Source: Aeromonas lacus
GTDB lineage: Bacteria > Pseudomonadota > Gammaproteobacteria > Enterobacterales > Aeromonadaceae
Assembly (NCBI RefSeq): GCF_000764665.1
Contig: NZ_JRGM01000141.1
Span: 1-52,617, forward strand
DNA length: 52,617 nucleotides
Direction of reading: 5' to 3'
Positions within the stretch are counted from its first letter, which is position 1. The number at the start of each line of letters is the position of its first letter. The notes under the pieces were generated by a model. The model ran no database searches and was not told where the DNA came from. It saw only the letters and a list, made by a program, of their open reading frames with translations. Shown here piece after piece: positions 1 to 7,209 of the stretch. Both the position numbers and the translations under genes were made by a program.

Positions 1-38
1 GAATACATCTGCCTACACATGAAAAGTCCGGAGGATGT

Positions 39-227
39 ATGACTGAAACAAACAATAGAAAATTTCCCGCGAGAGCTAAGTTCGCTGAACAGCCCCCCCT
101 TTCATATTCGACAGTACATCGACGTGTAAAACCAGGAATCCTCCCAGCCACCATCAGATTATGTCTCACCGGACATTCAATAAGATTCACGTTGCTTAGC
201 ATTCAACTACACCTGAAAAACATTTGA
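39..227 (+). CDS. Small AlpA/excisionase-like HTH protein (possibly truncated)
   Basis: A 62-residue ORF with a good ribosome site (GGAGG at 30-34, 4 nt before the ATG). Residues 21-41 (LSYSTVHRRVKPGILPATIRL) resemble the winged-helix core of AlpA-type phage regulators, in which a 'LSRSTVYRRIKxGxFPxPxxL' stretch is typical. The part that normally follows, a Trp-containing wing and helix, is absent and the tail (from about residue 42) looks unrelated, so the gene may be frameshifted or truncated. It lies 10 bp upstream of the DUF927 gene, which suits a regulator or directionality factor of an integrated element. The family assignment is inference from a short match. Confidence 0.4.
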   Translation: MTETNNRKFPARAKFAEQPPLSYSTVHRRVKPGILPATIRLCLTGHSIRFTLLSIQLHLKNI

Positions 228-237
228 GGAGGGGGAT

Positions 238-1926
238 ATGGAATTTCGATTACTGCCGGATGGATTGGAGTTCAAGGAATCGGAGCGCTGGGTCAAACTC
301 GGGGGTTATATCAACGTACTGGCTCGAACCAGCTCTTCAGATCATAGACACAGCTACGGAATTTTACTCGAGTGGAAGAACCGAGATGATGTTCAGTTGC
401 AAGATATCGCCCTCATTCGAGACCTGCAGGGTGATAAAAGCAGTCAGGTTCTGGAAATGTTGCTCGATTCTGGCTATCAACTGGAGCAGAGCCCCCTTGC
501 TTGGCCACGTATACGGCGCTATCTATTCAATGAAACCCAACGTGCAGAACCAGCAACATGCGCTGAACGAACCGGCTGGTATGCTGAAGCCTTTGTTACC
601 CCTGGCTGGAGTACCCCTAGGAGTAACGCAAAATTGTATTTTGCGTGCAGAGGATTAAATATGGGTCTGCGGCAATCTGGTACACATGAACAGTGGAAGG
701 AGGAGATTGGCAAACTTTGTATTGGTAATCCGATGTTAATTTTTTGCTGTGGCGTGGCTCTAAGTGCTCCACTGCTGAACAGCTCTGGAGTTGAGAACCT
801 AATATTCCATCTCTATAACCACTCGGAATCGGGCAAACCAATAGCTCTGAATGTTGCTGCATCGCTTTTAGGCGATGAGTCGCTAATCCGGACTTGGCAG
901 AGGGCTGCTCACAGCCTATCTGCAGCCGCAGTAATGCACCACGATATTCCACTACTCCTGAATGAACTATCTCAGGCCAAGGCAGAAGATGTAGGTACTG
1001 CCGTTAACTCGATTTGTAGCGGTAGCCCCAAGCCAAGAGTAAACGAAGAATCAGACAGTTTTGCCATAGGTGAGCATTGGCGGACCATAGCTTTATCCAG
1101 TGGAGATGTGACTTTGACTGAGCACATGGCCCAGCTAGTTACAGCTCCATTTTCTGGACAACGAAACCGAGTGGTTGAGATCCCTGTAACAGGTCCGCTC
1201 GGTATATTTGATCGACTCCATGGATTCAAACACCCAAGCCTCTTGGCTGATGAGTTGCAACGACGCTGCAAGAAATACCACGGCTCGTTATTCCAGTTAT
1301 GGGTAGATAGATTGGTCAGCTACGAAGAGCTTGAGCTGGAGCGCAAGGTATCACAACATCTTTCATATCGTTGTGACCAAATTAGAAAAGATGCAGAGCG
1401 GCTACTTGGCTACCCCGTCAGTCCGCAAGTTATGCGAGTAATTCAGCAGTTTGCCTTAGTTCAGGCAGCGCTGATCACGGCCAATCATTTCGAGCTGTTG
1501 CCCTGGCAAGAACATCACTCCGAGGATGCAGTTAACTATTGTTTCAATCTCTGGCTAAAAAACCGTGGTCATGGCCTAGATACTGAAGATTATCGGTTGT
1601 TTAGCATGTTGAAAATGGCCATACCTGACTGGGGACCATACATTAGGACACTGGATAGTCGACTGAACTCTAGTGTTGGCTACAGCAGAACATATCAGGG
1701 AGAGTTGCAATGGTTGATCAAACCTGATGTGCTGAAACAAGTATTAGATTTGCGCCCTCATTATCGCTCACAGATACAGCGCCTAATAACAAAAAACTGG
1801 TTTCAATTCAACGACTTTGAAAGGTTCACTCTCAATATTGTTCGCGAGAAAAAAACAGCTCCCTATTTTGCCATCTGGCCAGAACGAATCAAAAAAGACC
1901 TAGCTGCATTGGGGGTGATTGAATGA
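238..1926 (+). CDS. DUF927-family mobile-element protein with degenerate ATPase motifs
   Basis: A 562-residue protein with a strong ribosome site (GAGGAGGGGG). It follows the DUF927 layout found in prophages and integrative elements: a 'ERTGWY..AFVTPGW' block near residues 110-124, a P-loop-like region near 180-203, and the downstream 'ELSQA..DVG' and 'HWRTIALSSGDVTL' blocks. Family members usually have a P-loop of the form YGxSxxGKT followed by a Walker-B LDE. Here these read YNHSESGKP (183-191) and LLLNE (229-233), so the first Gly, the Thr after Lys and the Walker-B Asp are all replaced. ATP hydrolysis is therefore unlikely. DUF927 proteins are thought to act in element replication or transfer, but the exact role is unknown. 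The local GC is lower than in the chromosome to the right. Confidence 0.7.
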   Translation: MEFRLLPDGLEFKESERWVKLGGYINVLARTSSSDHRHSYGILLEWKNRDDVQLQDIALIRDLQGDKSSQVLEMLLDSGYQLEQSPLAWPRIRRYLFNETQRAEPATCAERTGWYAEAFVTPGWSTPRSNAKLYFACRGLNMGLRQSGTHEQWKEEIGKLCIGNPMLIFCCGVALSAPLLNSSGVENLIFHLYNHSESGKPIALNVAASLLGDESLIRTWQRAAHSLSAAAVMHHDIPLLLNELSQAKAEDVGTAVNSICSGSPKPRVNEESDSFAIGEHWRTIALSSGDVTLTEHMAQLVTAPFSGQRNRVVEIPVTGPLGIFDRLHGFKHPSLLADELQRRCKKYHGSLFQLWVDRLVSYEELELERKVSQHLSYRCDQIRKDAERLLGYPVSPQVMRVIQQFALVQAALITANHFELLPWQEHHSEDAVNYCFNLWLKNRGHGLDTEDYRLFSMLKMAIPDWGPYIRTLDSRLNSSVGYSRTYQGELQWLIKPDVLKQVLDLRPHYRSQIQRLITKNWFQFNDFERFTLNIVREKKTAPYFAIWPERIKKDLAALGVIE

Positions 1927-1973
1927 ATGTTCCTGTTTTCCCTGCACCACTAACCCTGTTGTGAGGTAGCAGC

Positions 1974-2237
1974 ATGCAGACTGTTTTTATGCTTTTAGCA
2001 CAATACGAGAAACCCATCGTACCGCTTAAAGAGATCTGTAGTGAGTACTTTGGTCTGTCATATCAAACAGCCAGACAGCGGGCAAATGCCGGGATGCTCC
2101 CCATTCCAACGTTCCGAACGAGCCAAAAGAGCGACTATCTTGTGCACCTGAATGACCTGGCCAGCTATATAGATCAGCAGAGAGAGAAAGAAGTTCGCAG
2201 GTTAACCGCGATCACAAAGATGGAGGCTCGAAGATAA
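1974..2237 (+). CDS. Pyocin-activator PrtN-family regulator
   Basis: An 87-residue basic protein that matches the PrtN family through its length: an N-terminal 'FMLLAQYEKPIVPLKEICSEY'-type block, the central 'SYQTARQRANAGMLPIPTF' helix-turn-helix and 'VHLNDLASYID' near the C-terminus. In Pseudomonas PrtN activates pyocin genes; relatives are common at the ends of integrated elements next to the attachment site and probably control element genes. It starts 47 bp after the DUF927 gene on the same strand and is the last intact gene of the element before the insertion sequence, whose left end begins 29 bp after its stop. The family is fairly certain; the target genes are unknown. Confidence 0.8.
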   Translation: MQTVFMLLAQYEKPIVPLKEICSEYFGLSYQTARQRANAGMLPIPTFRTSQKSDYLVHLNDLASYIDQQREKEVRRLTAITKMEARR

Positions 2238-2279
2238 TCTTCTGGATGGGAAAGCCCGCTAGTCGCCTGTCTCTTATAC

Positions 2280-2310
2280 AAAAATCCCCAAGCATCGCTT
2301 GGGGATTTTT
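2280..2310. terminator. Terminator hairpin inside the IS left end
   Basis: A perfect 14-bp stem (AAAAATCCCCAAGC / GCTTGGGGATTTTT) with a 3-nt loop and T/A tracts on both sides. It would stop transcription in either direction. Placed between the IS left end and the transposase start, it would shield the transposase from read-through out of the PrtN operon, a common arrangement in insertion sequences. Confidence 0.85.
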
Positions 2311-2370
2311 TTGAACTTCTCTCCCATTCTGTGATCTGAACCTTTCATCGCTCTCTTCCCTGGTTCTAAC

Positions 2371-3755
2371 ATGCCCTTCACTCAACCGGCTCTCTGGGCG
2401 CAGGCACAGTTTGGTCACGCCAACCTTAACGACCCAAGACGCACCAGAAGACTGGTTGCCCTCGCCACTGCCCTTGCTCACCAACCAGGAGATTGCGTGT
2501 CACACCTTCCCCTCTCACCTGCTGATATGGAAGGCGCATACCGCTTCATTCGCAGCCCACATGTCAGTGCCGAGGCCATTGCCAACGCTGGCTTTGCCGT
2601 CACCGCCGCCCATGCCAGAGACCATTCCCTCTTGTTGGCACTGGAAGACACCACCGCTCTCACCTTCCATCATACCAGCGTCAAAGACCAGCTGGGCCAC
2701 ACCAACCAGGGCAGCAGTCGCGCCCTGCTGGCTCACTCCGTACTGCTGTTCGCGCCGCACGAGCGCAAGGTGGTGGGTTTGGCCGCCCGGCAAATCTGGA
2801 CCCGGGATGTCAGCAAGCGAGGGCAGAGTCGACAACACGCCACCCGCCCCTATCAGGAGAAAGAGAGCTACAAATGGGAGCAAACCGCCAAAACACTCGC
2901 CACCCGGCTTGGCAGCACCCTGGCCAACGTTATCTCGGTCTGTGACCAGGAAGCGGATATCTACGAATATCTGCACTACAAGCAGAAAAATAATCAGCGC
3001 TTCGTGGTGCGCTCGATGCAAAGCTGCTGTATCAACGAGCACGACAACAAGCTCTACGACTATGCCAGGCAGTGCCAATCCGCGGGCTCCCGGGTGGTCA
3101 AGATACCCCAGCGGGTTGGCAGAAAAGCCAGAGAGGCCGTGCTCGACATCAAGTTTGCCAGGGTCACCCTGAAGGCCCGGCCAACAAGCGTAGCGAGCCG
3201 GATATTCCGCTCTACTACGTGGGATGCATCGAGCAGAGCGATGCAGCAGACCGGCTGGAGTGGCATCTGCTGACCAGTGAAGCGGTGACAAGCCCCGAGC
3301 AGGCCAGCGAGATTATCGGCTACTACGAGCGGCGCTGGCTCATCGAGGATTATCACAAGGTGTGGAAGAGTGCGGGCACGCGGGTCGAGGCGTTGAGGAT
3401 GCAGAGCCGGGAGAACCTGACGCGTATGAGCGTCATCCTGGCCTTTATCGCGGTACGGTTGCTGCAGTTGCGATTTATCAAAGAGGAGCCTGCTGCGCAG
3501 GGAGAGAGCTGCAAAGGACTGCTGGGCACAAAGAGCTGGCAGCTGCTGTGGTTGAAGATGGAGAAGAGAGCCCTGCCGAATGAAGCCCCCGACATGGCGT
3601 GGGCGTACAAGAGCCTGGCGATACTGGGGGGCTGGAAGGACACCAAGCGCACGGGGCGAGCCTCGATAGCGGTGTTATGGGAGGGCTGGTTTAGGTTACA
3701 GGCTCTCCTTGAAGGCTATGAGCTGGCACTGTCTCTTGAGCATCAACAGTTGTGA
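2371..3755 (+). pseudogene. IS50/Tn5-like transposase, frameshifted
   Basis: The 5' frame (2371 to about 3180) matches the Tn5 transposase N-terminal and catalytic regions: 'DPRRTRRLVALA', 'GAYRFIRSPHVSAEAI', first catalytic Asp in 'LALEDTTAL' and second in 'VCDQEADIYEYL'. The rest, with the catalytic Glu and the YREK motif 'YYERRWLIEDYHKVWK', continues in another frame up to 3755. The switch is at about 3178-3186, where GGCCCGGCC replaces an expected GGCCCCGGCC; restoring one C rejoins the frames as 'VTLKAPANKR'. Together the parts give a near full-length product of about 460 residues. IS4-family elements are not known for programmed frameshifting, so this is an inactivating deletion or a homopolymer sequencing error. 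Confidence 0.85.
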
Positions 3756-3766
3756 TCAAGAGACAG
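3729..3766. repeat. Right IS end duplicated as an inverted repeat
   Basis: The terminal 11 bp of the IS (TCAAGAGACAG, 3756-3766) are mirrored by CTGTCTCTTGA at 3729-3739, giving a perfect 11-bp stem with a 16-nt loop. The inner copy encodes the last transposase residues and the stop codon lies in the loop. Confidence 0.8.
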
Positions 3767-3926
3767 CCAAATTGGTCCCTTTTTTCATTCTGCTCTTTGT
3801 CTGTGGTCTGGGTCAGTTTATAGATGCTCCTACCTGCACAGCAAACAGCTCAAGAAAGACATATAGGCAGCACATTATGAGGATACAGCAACCCATGCTT
3901 CCTCCTCTTCACCCTTAAGGGCTGGA

Positions 3927-3940
3927 TTGAGTATACTCAA
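3927..3940. repeat. Perfect 14-bp palindrome TTGAGTATACTCAA
   Basis: TTGAGTA is followed directly by its complement TACTCAA in the non-coding end of the integrated element. Such a symmetric site could be an operator for an element-encoded dimeric regulator. No adjacent gene start is visible, so the role is unknown. Confidence 0.5.
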
Positions 3941-4084
3941 ATAGTCACCACTACCAACATAACATGTTGATAAAAGTGACTTTTGTATTTAAAGAACAAT
4001 GTTGTTGGGACATATTCGCAAAGTAGACGAGAAGAGCAGAAAGACTTGAGAACAACACCTGTTTAAAGCCATTTTGGCAACCGC

Positions 4085-4104
4085 CTGCCCCATATCTGCC
4101 CCAT
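4085..4104. repeat. Tandem 9-bp direct repeats near the attachment scar
   Basis: CTGCCCCAT occurs at 4085-4093 and again at 4096-4104, a period of 11 bp or about one helical turn, some 45 bp from the dusA crossover. Spacing and position resemble arm-type integrase or directionality-factor sites. This is inference, since the integrase is not in the window. Confidence 0.5.
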
Positions 4105-4146
4105 GGAAATTGAAGCCCACGCCTGATAAGGGCTAGAAAAAGAATC

Positions 4147-4200
4147 TCACCAATCCAGCATGGGGGCGATGGAAAAACGCTGCGCCTGCATAAAAATCAT
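4147..4200 (-). pseudogene. dusA: 5' stump of dusA, attachment site of the integrated element
   Basis: On the minus strand an ATG at 4200 (or 4191) opens a reading frame encoding MIFMQAQRFSIAPMLDW and then a stop. QRFSIAPMLDW is the N-terminus of tRNA-dihydrouridine synthase A, which normally continues TDRHCR. The similarity ends exactly where integrases that use dusA recombine. dusA is a usual neighbour of zur and would be divergent from it, as here. The rest of dusA, probably given a new start by the element, should lie at the other end of the element beyond the left edge of the window. This stump keeps the original dusA promoter side. Confidence 0.85.
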
Positions 4201-4328
4201 CCGGGTTGGCTAAAGAAAGGGGCGGATTTTATCACAACGTGAAGCAGCCCCAGAAAATGAATTTTGTCGCCGCGCCATGCGAGGCCCTGTGATAGTATCC
4301 AGCTAATAGAAAGGGCAATTGCGCGATC

Positions 4329-4787
4329 ATGAATCAAGACCAACTTTTACAACGAGCCGAGCGACTCTGTGTACAGCGAGGGATCCGCTTCACCCCGACC
4401 CGACGTCAGGTATTTCGCCTGCTGGCGGCACATGGCAACGCCATCAGCGCCTATGATTTGTTGGCCCAACTGCAGCAAACGGAAGCCAACGCCAAGCCGC
4501 CAACCGTCTACCGGGCACTCGATTTTCTGCTCGAACAGGGCTTTGCCCACAAGGTGGAATCGCTGAACGCATTTATCTTCTGCTGCCACTTCGATCACGC
4601 TCACCCGATGCAGTTGCTCATCTGCGATGACTGCGGCGAGGTGGTCGAGCTGCACGACACTGCGATCGATAGCGCGTTTTCCGAGCAGGCCCATCTGCAT
4701 GGTTTTACTATTACCAATAAGACGATAGAGGCACATGGCCAATGTGCTCGCTGTACGCCCACTGTAGGAAGTCATCATGAAGGCTGA
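4329..4787 (+). CDS. zur: Zinc uptake regulator Zur (Fur family)
   Basis: A 152-residue Fur-family repressor that binds DNA when loaded with zinc. It has the N-terminal 'FTPTRRQVFRLL' helix, a recognition helix in 'PPTVYRALDFLLEQG' (57-71), a 'HFDHAHP' metal block (87-93) and two CxxC pairs for structural zinc, CDDC (99-102) and CARC (139-142). The dusA neighbour supports Zur rather than Fur. A likely target, the znuA/znuCB promoter with two Zur boxes, is at about 34.1 kb in this window. A Shine-Dalgarno AAGGG lies at 4311-4315. The 3' end overlaps cheX by 11 bp, so the two are probably co-transcribed. Confidence 0.93.
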   Translation: MNQDQLLQRAERLCVQRGIRFTPTRRQVFRLLAAHGNAISAYDLLAQLQQTEANAKPPTVYRALDFLLEQGFAHKVESLNAFIFCCHFDHAHPMQLLICDDCGEVVELHDTAIDSAFSEQAHLHGFTITNKTIEAHGQCARCTPTVGSHHEG

Positions 4788-5238
4788 TTTTGTAAATCCG
4801 TTCCTGCTCTCTCTGCTCAATGTGCTCTCTACCATGGCACAGCTGGAACTCAAACCGGGCAAACCGAAACGCAAGATGGACGAGCTGGCTCGCGGCGATG
4901 TCTCAGGCCTGATCGGCATGGTCGGCCCGCAGACCCGTGGCTCGCTCTCCATCAGCTTCGAAAAAGGGCTGGCGCTGGAGATCATGCGCCGCATGCTGGG
5001 GGAAGCTCCTGCCACCATCAATGAAGAGGTGACCGACATGGTGGGCGAGATCACCAACATGGTGACCGGCGGCGCCAAGCGGATGCTGGGCGAGAAGGGC
5101 TATGAATTTGACATGGCCACTCCGGTCATCGTCTCCGGCCCCAACCACACCATCACTCACCGCGCCGATGGCACCAAGATCATGATGCCTTTCGAATCTG
5201 ATTTTGGTCGTGCCACCATCGAAATCTGCTTCGAGTAG
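4777..5238 (+). CDS. cheX: CheX-type chemotaxis phosphatase
   Basis: A 153-residue single-domain protein of the CheC/CheX/FliY phosphatase family, which removes phosphate from CheY-P. The signature helix is visible as 'EEVTDMVGEITNMVTGG' (83-99), with D87, E91 and N94 at the expected spacing and P116 after it; E and N are the catalytic pair in characterised members. It has no signal peptide or transmembrane segment and should be cytoplasmic. It overlaps zur by 11 bp and is followed after 5 bp by a small membrane protein gene. No chemotaxis genes are adjacent, so this is an orphan copy whose partner response regulator cannot be told from here. Confidence 0.85.
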   Translation: MKADFVNPFLLSLLNVLSTMAQLELKPGKPKRKMDELARGDVSGLIGMVGPQTRGSLSISFEKGLALEIMRRMLGEAPATINEEVTDMVGEITNMVTGGAKRMLGEKGYEFDMATPVIVSGPNHTITHRADGTKIMMPFESDFGRATIEICFE

Positions 5239-5243
5239 TCACG

Positions 5244-5474
5244 ATGTGGACTGCCTTGAAGTGGTTCTTTATCTGCTGGGCGTTGCTGCTGATCCTCTCT
5301 GATATCCATATCAGCACCTCCCTCTACAAATACGAAGACAATCGGGTGGTCATCAACTTCCCCCGCTGGCAAGCCAAAGCGCCGTGGGGCACCTTCGAAT
5401 GGCACGCCGGGCGCGTTCAGACCCACTGGTACGGTCTGGATGGCAAACCCAAGCCGGAAGGTCCGCGCATCTAG
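5244..5474 (+). CDS. Small membrane-anchored protein, unknown function
   Basis: A 76-residue protein. Residues 4-20 form a hydrophobic segment (ALKWFFICWALLLILSD) that should anchor it in the inner membrane; the remainder is polar and rich in Trp, Lys and Pro. It starts 5 bp after cheX and ends just before a strong terminator, so it is the last gene of a zur-cheX transcript. I do not recognise the family. Confidence 0.65.
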   Translation: MWTALKWFFICWALLLILSDIHISTSLYKYEDNRVVINFPRWQAKAPWGTFEWHAGRVQTHWYGLDGKPKPEGPRI

Positions 5475-5498
5475 TTCGCCTGCTCGAAGACCAATACT

Positions 5499-5526
5499 AA
5501 GAGGCCAGCATCAGCTGGCCTCTTTT
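5499..5526 (+). terminator. Terminator after the zur-cheX operon
   Basis: An 11-bp stem AAGAGGCCAGC / GCTGGCCTCTT with loop ATCA, followed by TTTTG. It also lies just after the brnQ gene that converges from the right, and may serve both strands. Confidence 0.85.
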
Positions 5527-5552
5527 GTTATGCGGACGGGTGAGTCACCTGT

Positions 5553-6887
5553 TTACGCTGCCTCGGCAGCCAGACCTCCGGCCGGCCGCACCAGCATGCC
5601 AAGCACACAGGCCAGCAGGGTTGGCATCAGCCAGGCGAGCCCCTTGTCAAACAGCGGCAGGAAGGCAAACGCCTCCATCTTCATGCCGGCAGCACCCAGC
5701 CCATCGAGACAGCCAAACAGGAAGGCCACCGCCAGCACGCAGCGAAACGTCAGGCGAGGACGACCAAAATAGCCCTTGAGGAAGGTGACCAGCACCAGCG
5801 CGATAGCGACCGGATAGATGGCCACCAGCACCGGAATGGAGAGACCGATCAACTCGCTCAAACCCACATTGGCCACCAGCGCGCAGAGCGCCCCCAGCAG
5901 CATGACCCAGTTGCGATAGGCCCAGCCCGTCAGGCCGTGGAAGTAGTCGGCACCAGCACAGAGCAGGCCAACCGCGCTGGTAAAGCAGGCCAGGGTGATG
6001 ATGGCGGCCAGAATGAACTGACCCGGCTGGCCAAACAGGCTCAACACATAGGCGTTGACGATGGTGCCGCCATTGCTGATATCACTAGCGACGCCTTCAG
6101 CACTGTTGCCCAGATGAAAGAGCGAGATATAGACAGCCGACAGCCCGACCGCCGAGATCAAACCCGCGATGGTCAGATATTTGAACTGGCTGCGGTAATC
6201 CTCAATCCCCTTCTGGCGTAGCAAACCGATGATGAGGGCACCGAACATCAGGGATGCCAGGGTATCCATGGTGTTGTACCCCTCCAGCATGCCTTTGGTC
6301 AGGGCAGCGTCTATGTACTCGCCGCTGGCATCGGGCATGGAGCCCTGCGGCGCCATAAAGACCCCGACCGCCAGAATGAGCAGCATCACCATCAGCGCCG
6401 GCGTCAGGTACTTGCCGACCGCATCGAGCAGCTTGCCGCGATCGAGCGCCACCAGGATTACCAGCGCAAAGAAGCTCAGGGTATAGAGCAGCAGCCCCGC
6501 ATGGCCGGCATCGCCGAGCCAGGGCTTGAGCCCCATCTCGTAGGCAACCAGACCGGTGCGGGGAATGGCGAACGCGGGCCCCATGATGATGTAGATGGCG
6601 ATGGCCAGCGCAGTGGCGACGCCTGCCGGCAAATAGCGGGTCAGCTCGGTCCAGCCACCGGCACCACGCCCGGAGCTGCCCTTGGCCACCGCAATCAGAG
6701 TGATCAGCGGCAGCCCCACCGCCGTCAGCAGAAAACCGCACATGGCGGCGACCAGATGCTCACCGGCCATAAAACCGGCCAGCGGCGGAAAAATGATATT
6801 GCCTGCCCCCAAGTAGAAGGCGAACGTCATAAACCCCAATCCGAATACGTCGGACAACTTCAATGATTTCGTCAAACCCAACCTCAT
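5553..6887 (-). CDS. brnQ: Branched-chain amino acid carrier BrnQ, copy 1
   Basis: A sodium-coupled leucine/isoleucine/valine symporter of the LIVCS family with about 12 membrane segments. The family start 'SDVFGLGFMTFAFYLGAGNIIFPPLAG' is clear, as are 'GLPLIT', 'YNTMDTLASLMFG' and the C-terminal 'FDKGLAWLMPT'. The chosen start is ATG at 6887 (444 residues). A GTG at 6923 would add 12 residues. Comparison with the second copy suggests an alternative TTG start at 6875 or 6881 behind the sequence TGAGG. It is a close paralogue of the next gene, including near-identical DNA stretches at the 3' ends, so the pair arose by tandem duplication. E. coli BrnQ has about 439 residues. Confidence 0.93.
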   Translation of the reverse strand: MRLGLTKSLKLSDVFGLGFMTFAFYLGAGNIIFPPLAGFMAGEHLVAAMCGFLLTAVGLPLITLIAVAKGSSGRGAGGWTELTRYLPAGVATALAIAIYIIMGPAFAIPRTGLVAYEMGLKPWLGDAGHAGLLLYTLSFFALVILVALDRGKLLDAVGKYLTPALMVMLLILAVGVFMAPQGSMPDASGEYIDAALTKGMLEGYNTMDTLASLMFGALIIGLLRQKGIEDYRSQFKYLTIAGLISAVGLSAVYISLFHLGNSAEGVASDISNGGTIVNAYVLSLFGQPGQFILAAIITLACFTSAVGLLCAGADYFHGLTGWAYRNWVMLLGALCALVANVGLSELIGLSIPVLVAIYPVAIALVLVTFLKGYFGRPRLTFRCVLAVAFLFGCLDGLGAAGMKMEAFAFLPLFDKGLAWLMPTLLACVLGMLVRPAGGLAAEAA

Positions 6888-7209
6888 CTGCCTTATCAGC
6901 TTGTTCTTGTTGATTACACCCACTGCCTGGCAGATAACCTGACAACCATATGCTCGCTTCCCGCTCTCCCCGAGAATCGGATGAGGAGCGCCATCCTGAG
7001 CATAAAGAAGAGATATTTGATCTCAATCACACATTAATATCTTGAAACAATTTACTTGGCCAGAATTAATCACTGAATGGTCATCGCAGGGAAGTCGCAA
7101 AAGAGCGGGAGAGAGAAAGGAGGCCGCAGAGCATCCGGCATAAGTGCAGGAATTAACAAACAAAAGAGCCTGCACAAGGCAGGCTCTTTGGTCAGAGAGA
7201 GGGAAACTA
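6888..7209. other. Gap between the two brnQ copies
   Basis: No gene is supported in these 322 bp. The left part is the upstream region of brnQ copy 1 on the minus strand and is AT-rich around 7015-7075 (promoter-like, no box I would defend). The right part holds the brnQ copy 2 terminator at 7163-7189. Confidence 0.5.
7163..7189 (-). terminator. Terminator after brnQ copy 2
   Basis: An 11-bp stem AAAGAGCCTGC / GCAGGCTCTTT with a 5-nt loop. On the minus strand it is followed by a T-rich run (TTTTGTTTGTT). It lies about 20 bp after the stop of brnQ copy 2. Confidence 0.85.

Larger units (their letters stand above)
2267..3766 (+). mobile_element. IS4-family insertion sequence, IS50/Tn5-like group
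   Basis: A 1500-bp element. The left end reads CTGTCTCTTATACA and the right end, reverse-complemented, CTGTCTCTTGATCA. The first nine bases are identical and strongly resemble Tn5/IS50 ends. It contains one transposase gene, now frameshifted. IS50-type elements normally leave a 9-bp target duplication, but the flanks are GCTAGTCGC on the left and CCAAATTGG on the right, so none is present. This suggests that one flank was lost by an adjacent deletion or by recombination between IS copies. The element separates the PrtN gene from the attachment scar. Confidence 0.88.
3767..4146. other. Non-coding end of the dusA-integrated element
   Basis: These 380 bp between the IS and the dusA stump contain no convincing gene; short ORFs lack ribosome sites and similarity. 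The stretch is AT-rich compared with the chromosome. It holds a perfect 14-bp palindrome (3927-3940), a CAACAT/ATGTTG inverted repeat near 3956-3970, an AACAATGTTGTT palindrome near 3995, and two 9-bp direct repeats 11 bp apart (4085-4104). It is probably the attachment-site arm of the element. Confidence 0.55.

Noticed and set aside
2371..3755. Programmed frameshift in the transposase
   Set aside because: The break is explained by one missing C, lacks a slippery heptamer with a downstream structure, and IS4-family transposases are normally read from one frame.
3709..3918. Possible small gene across the IS right end
   Set aside because: It starts inside the transposase 3' end, crosses the IS boundary and has no ribosome site.
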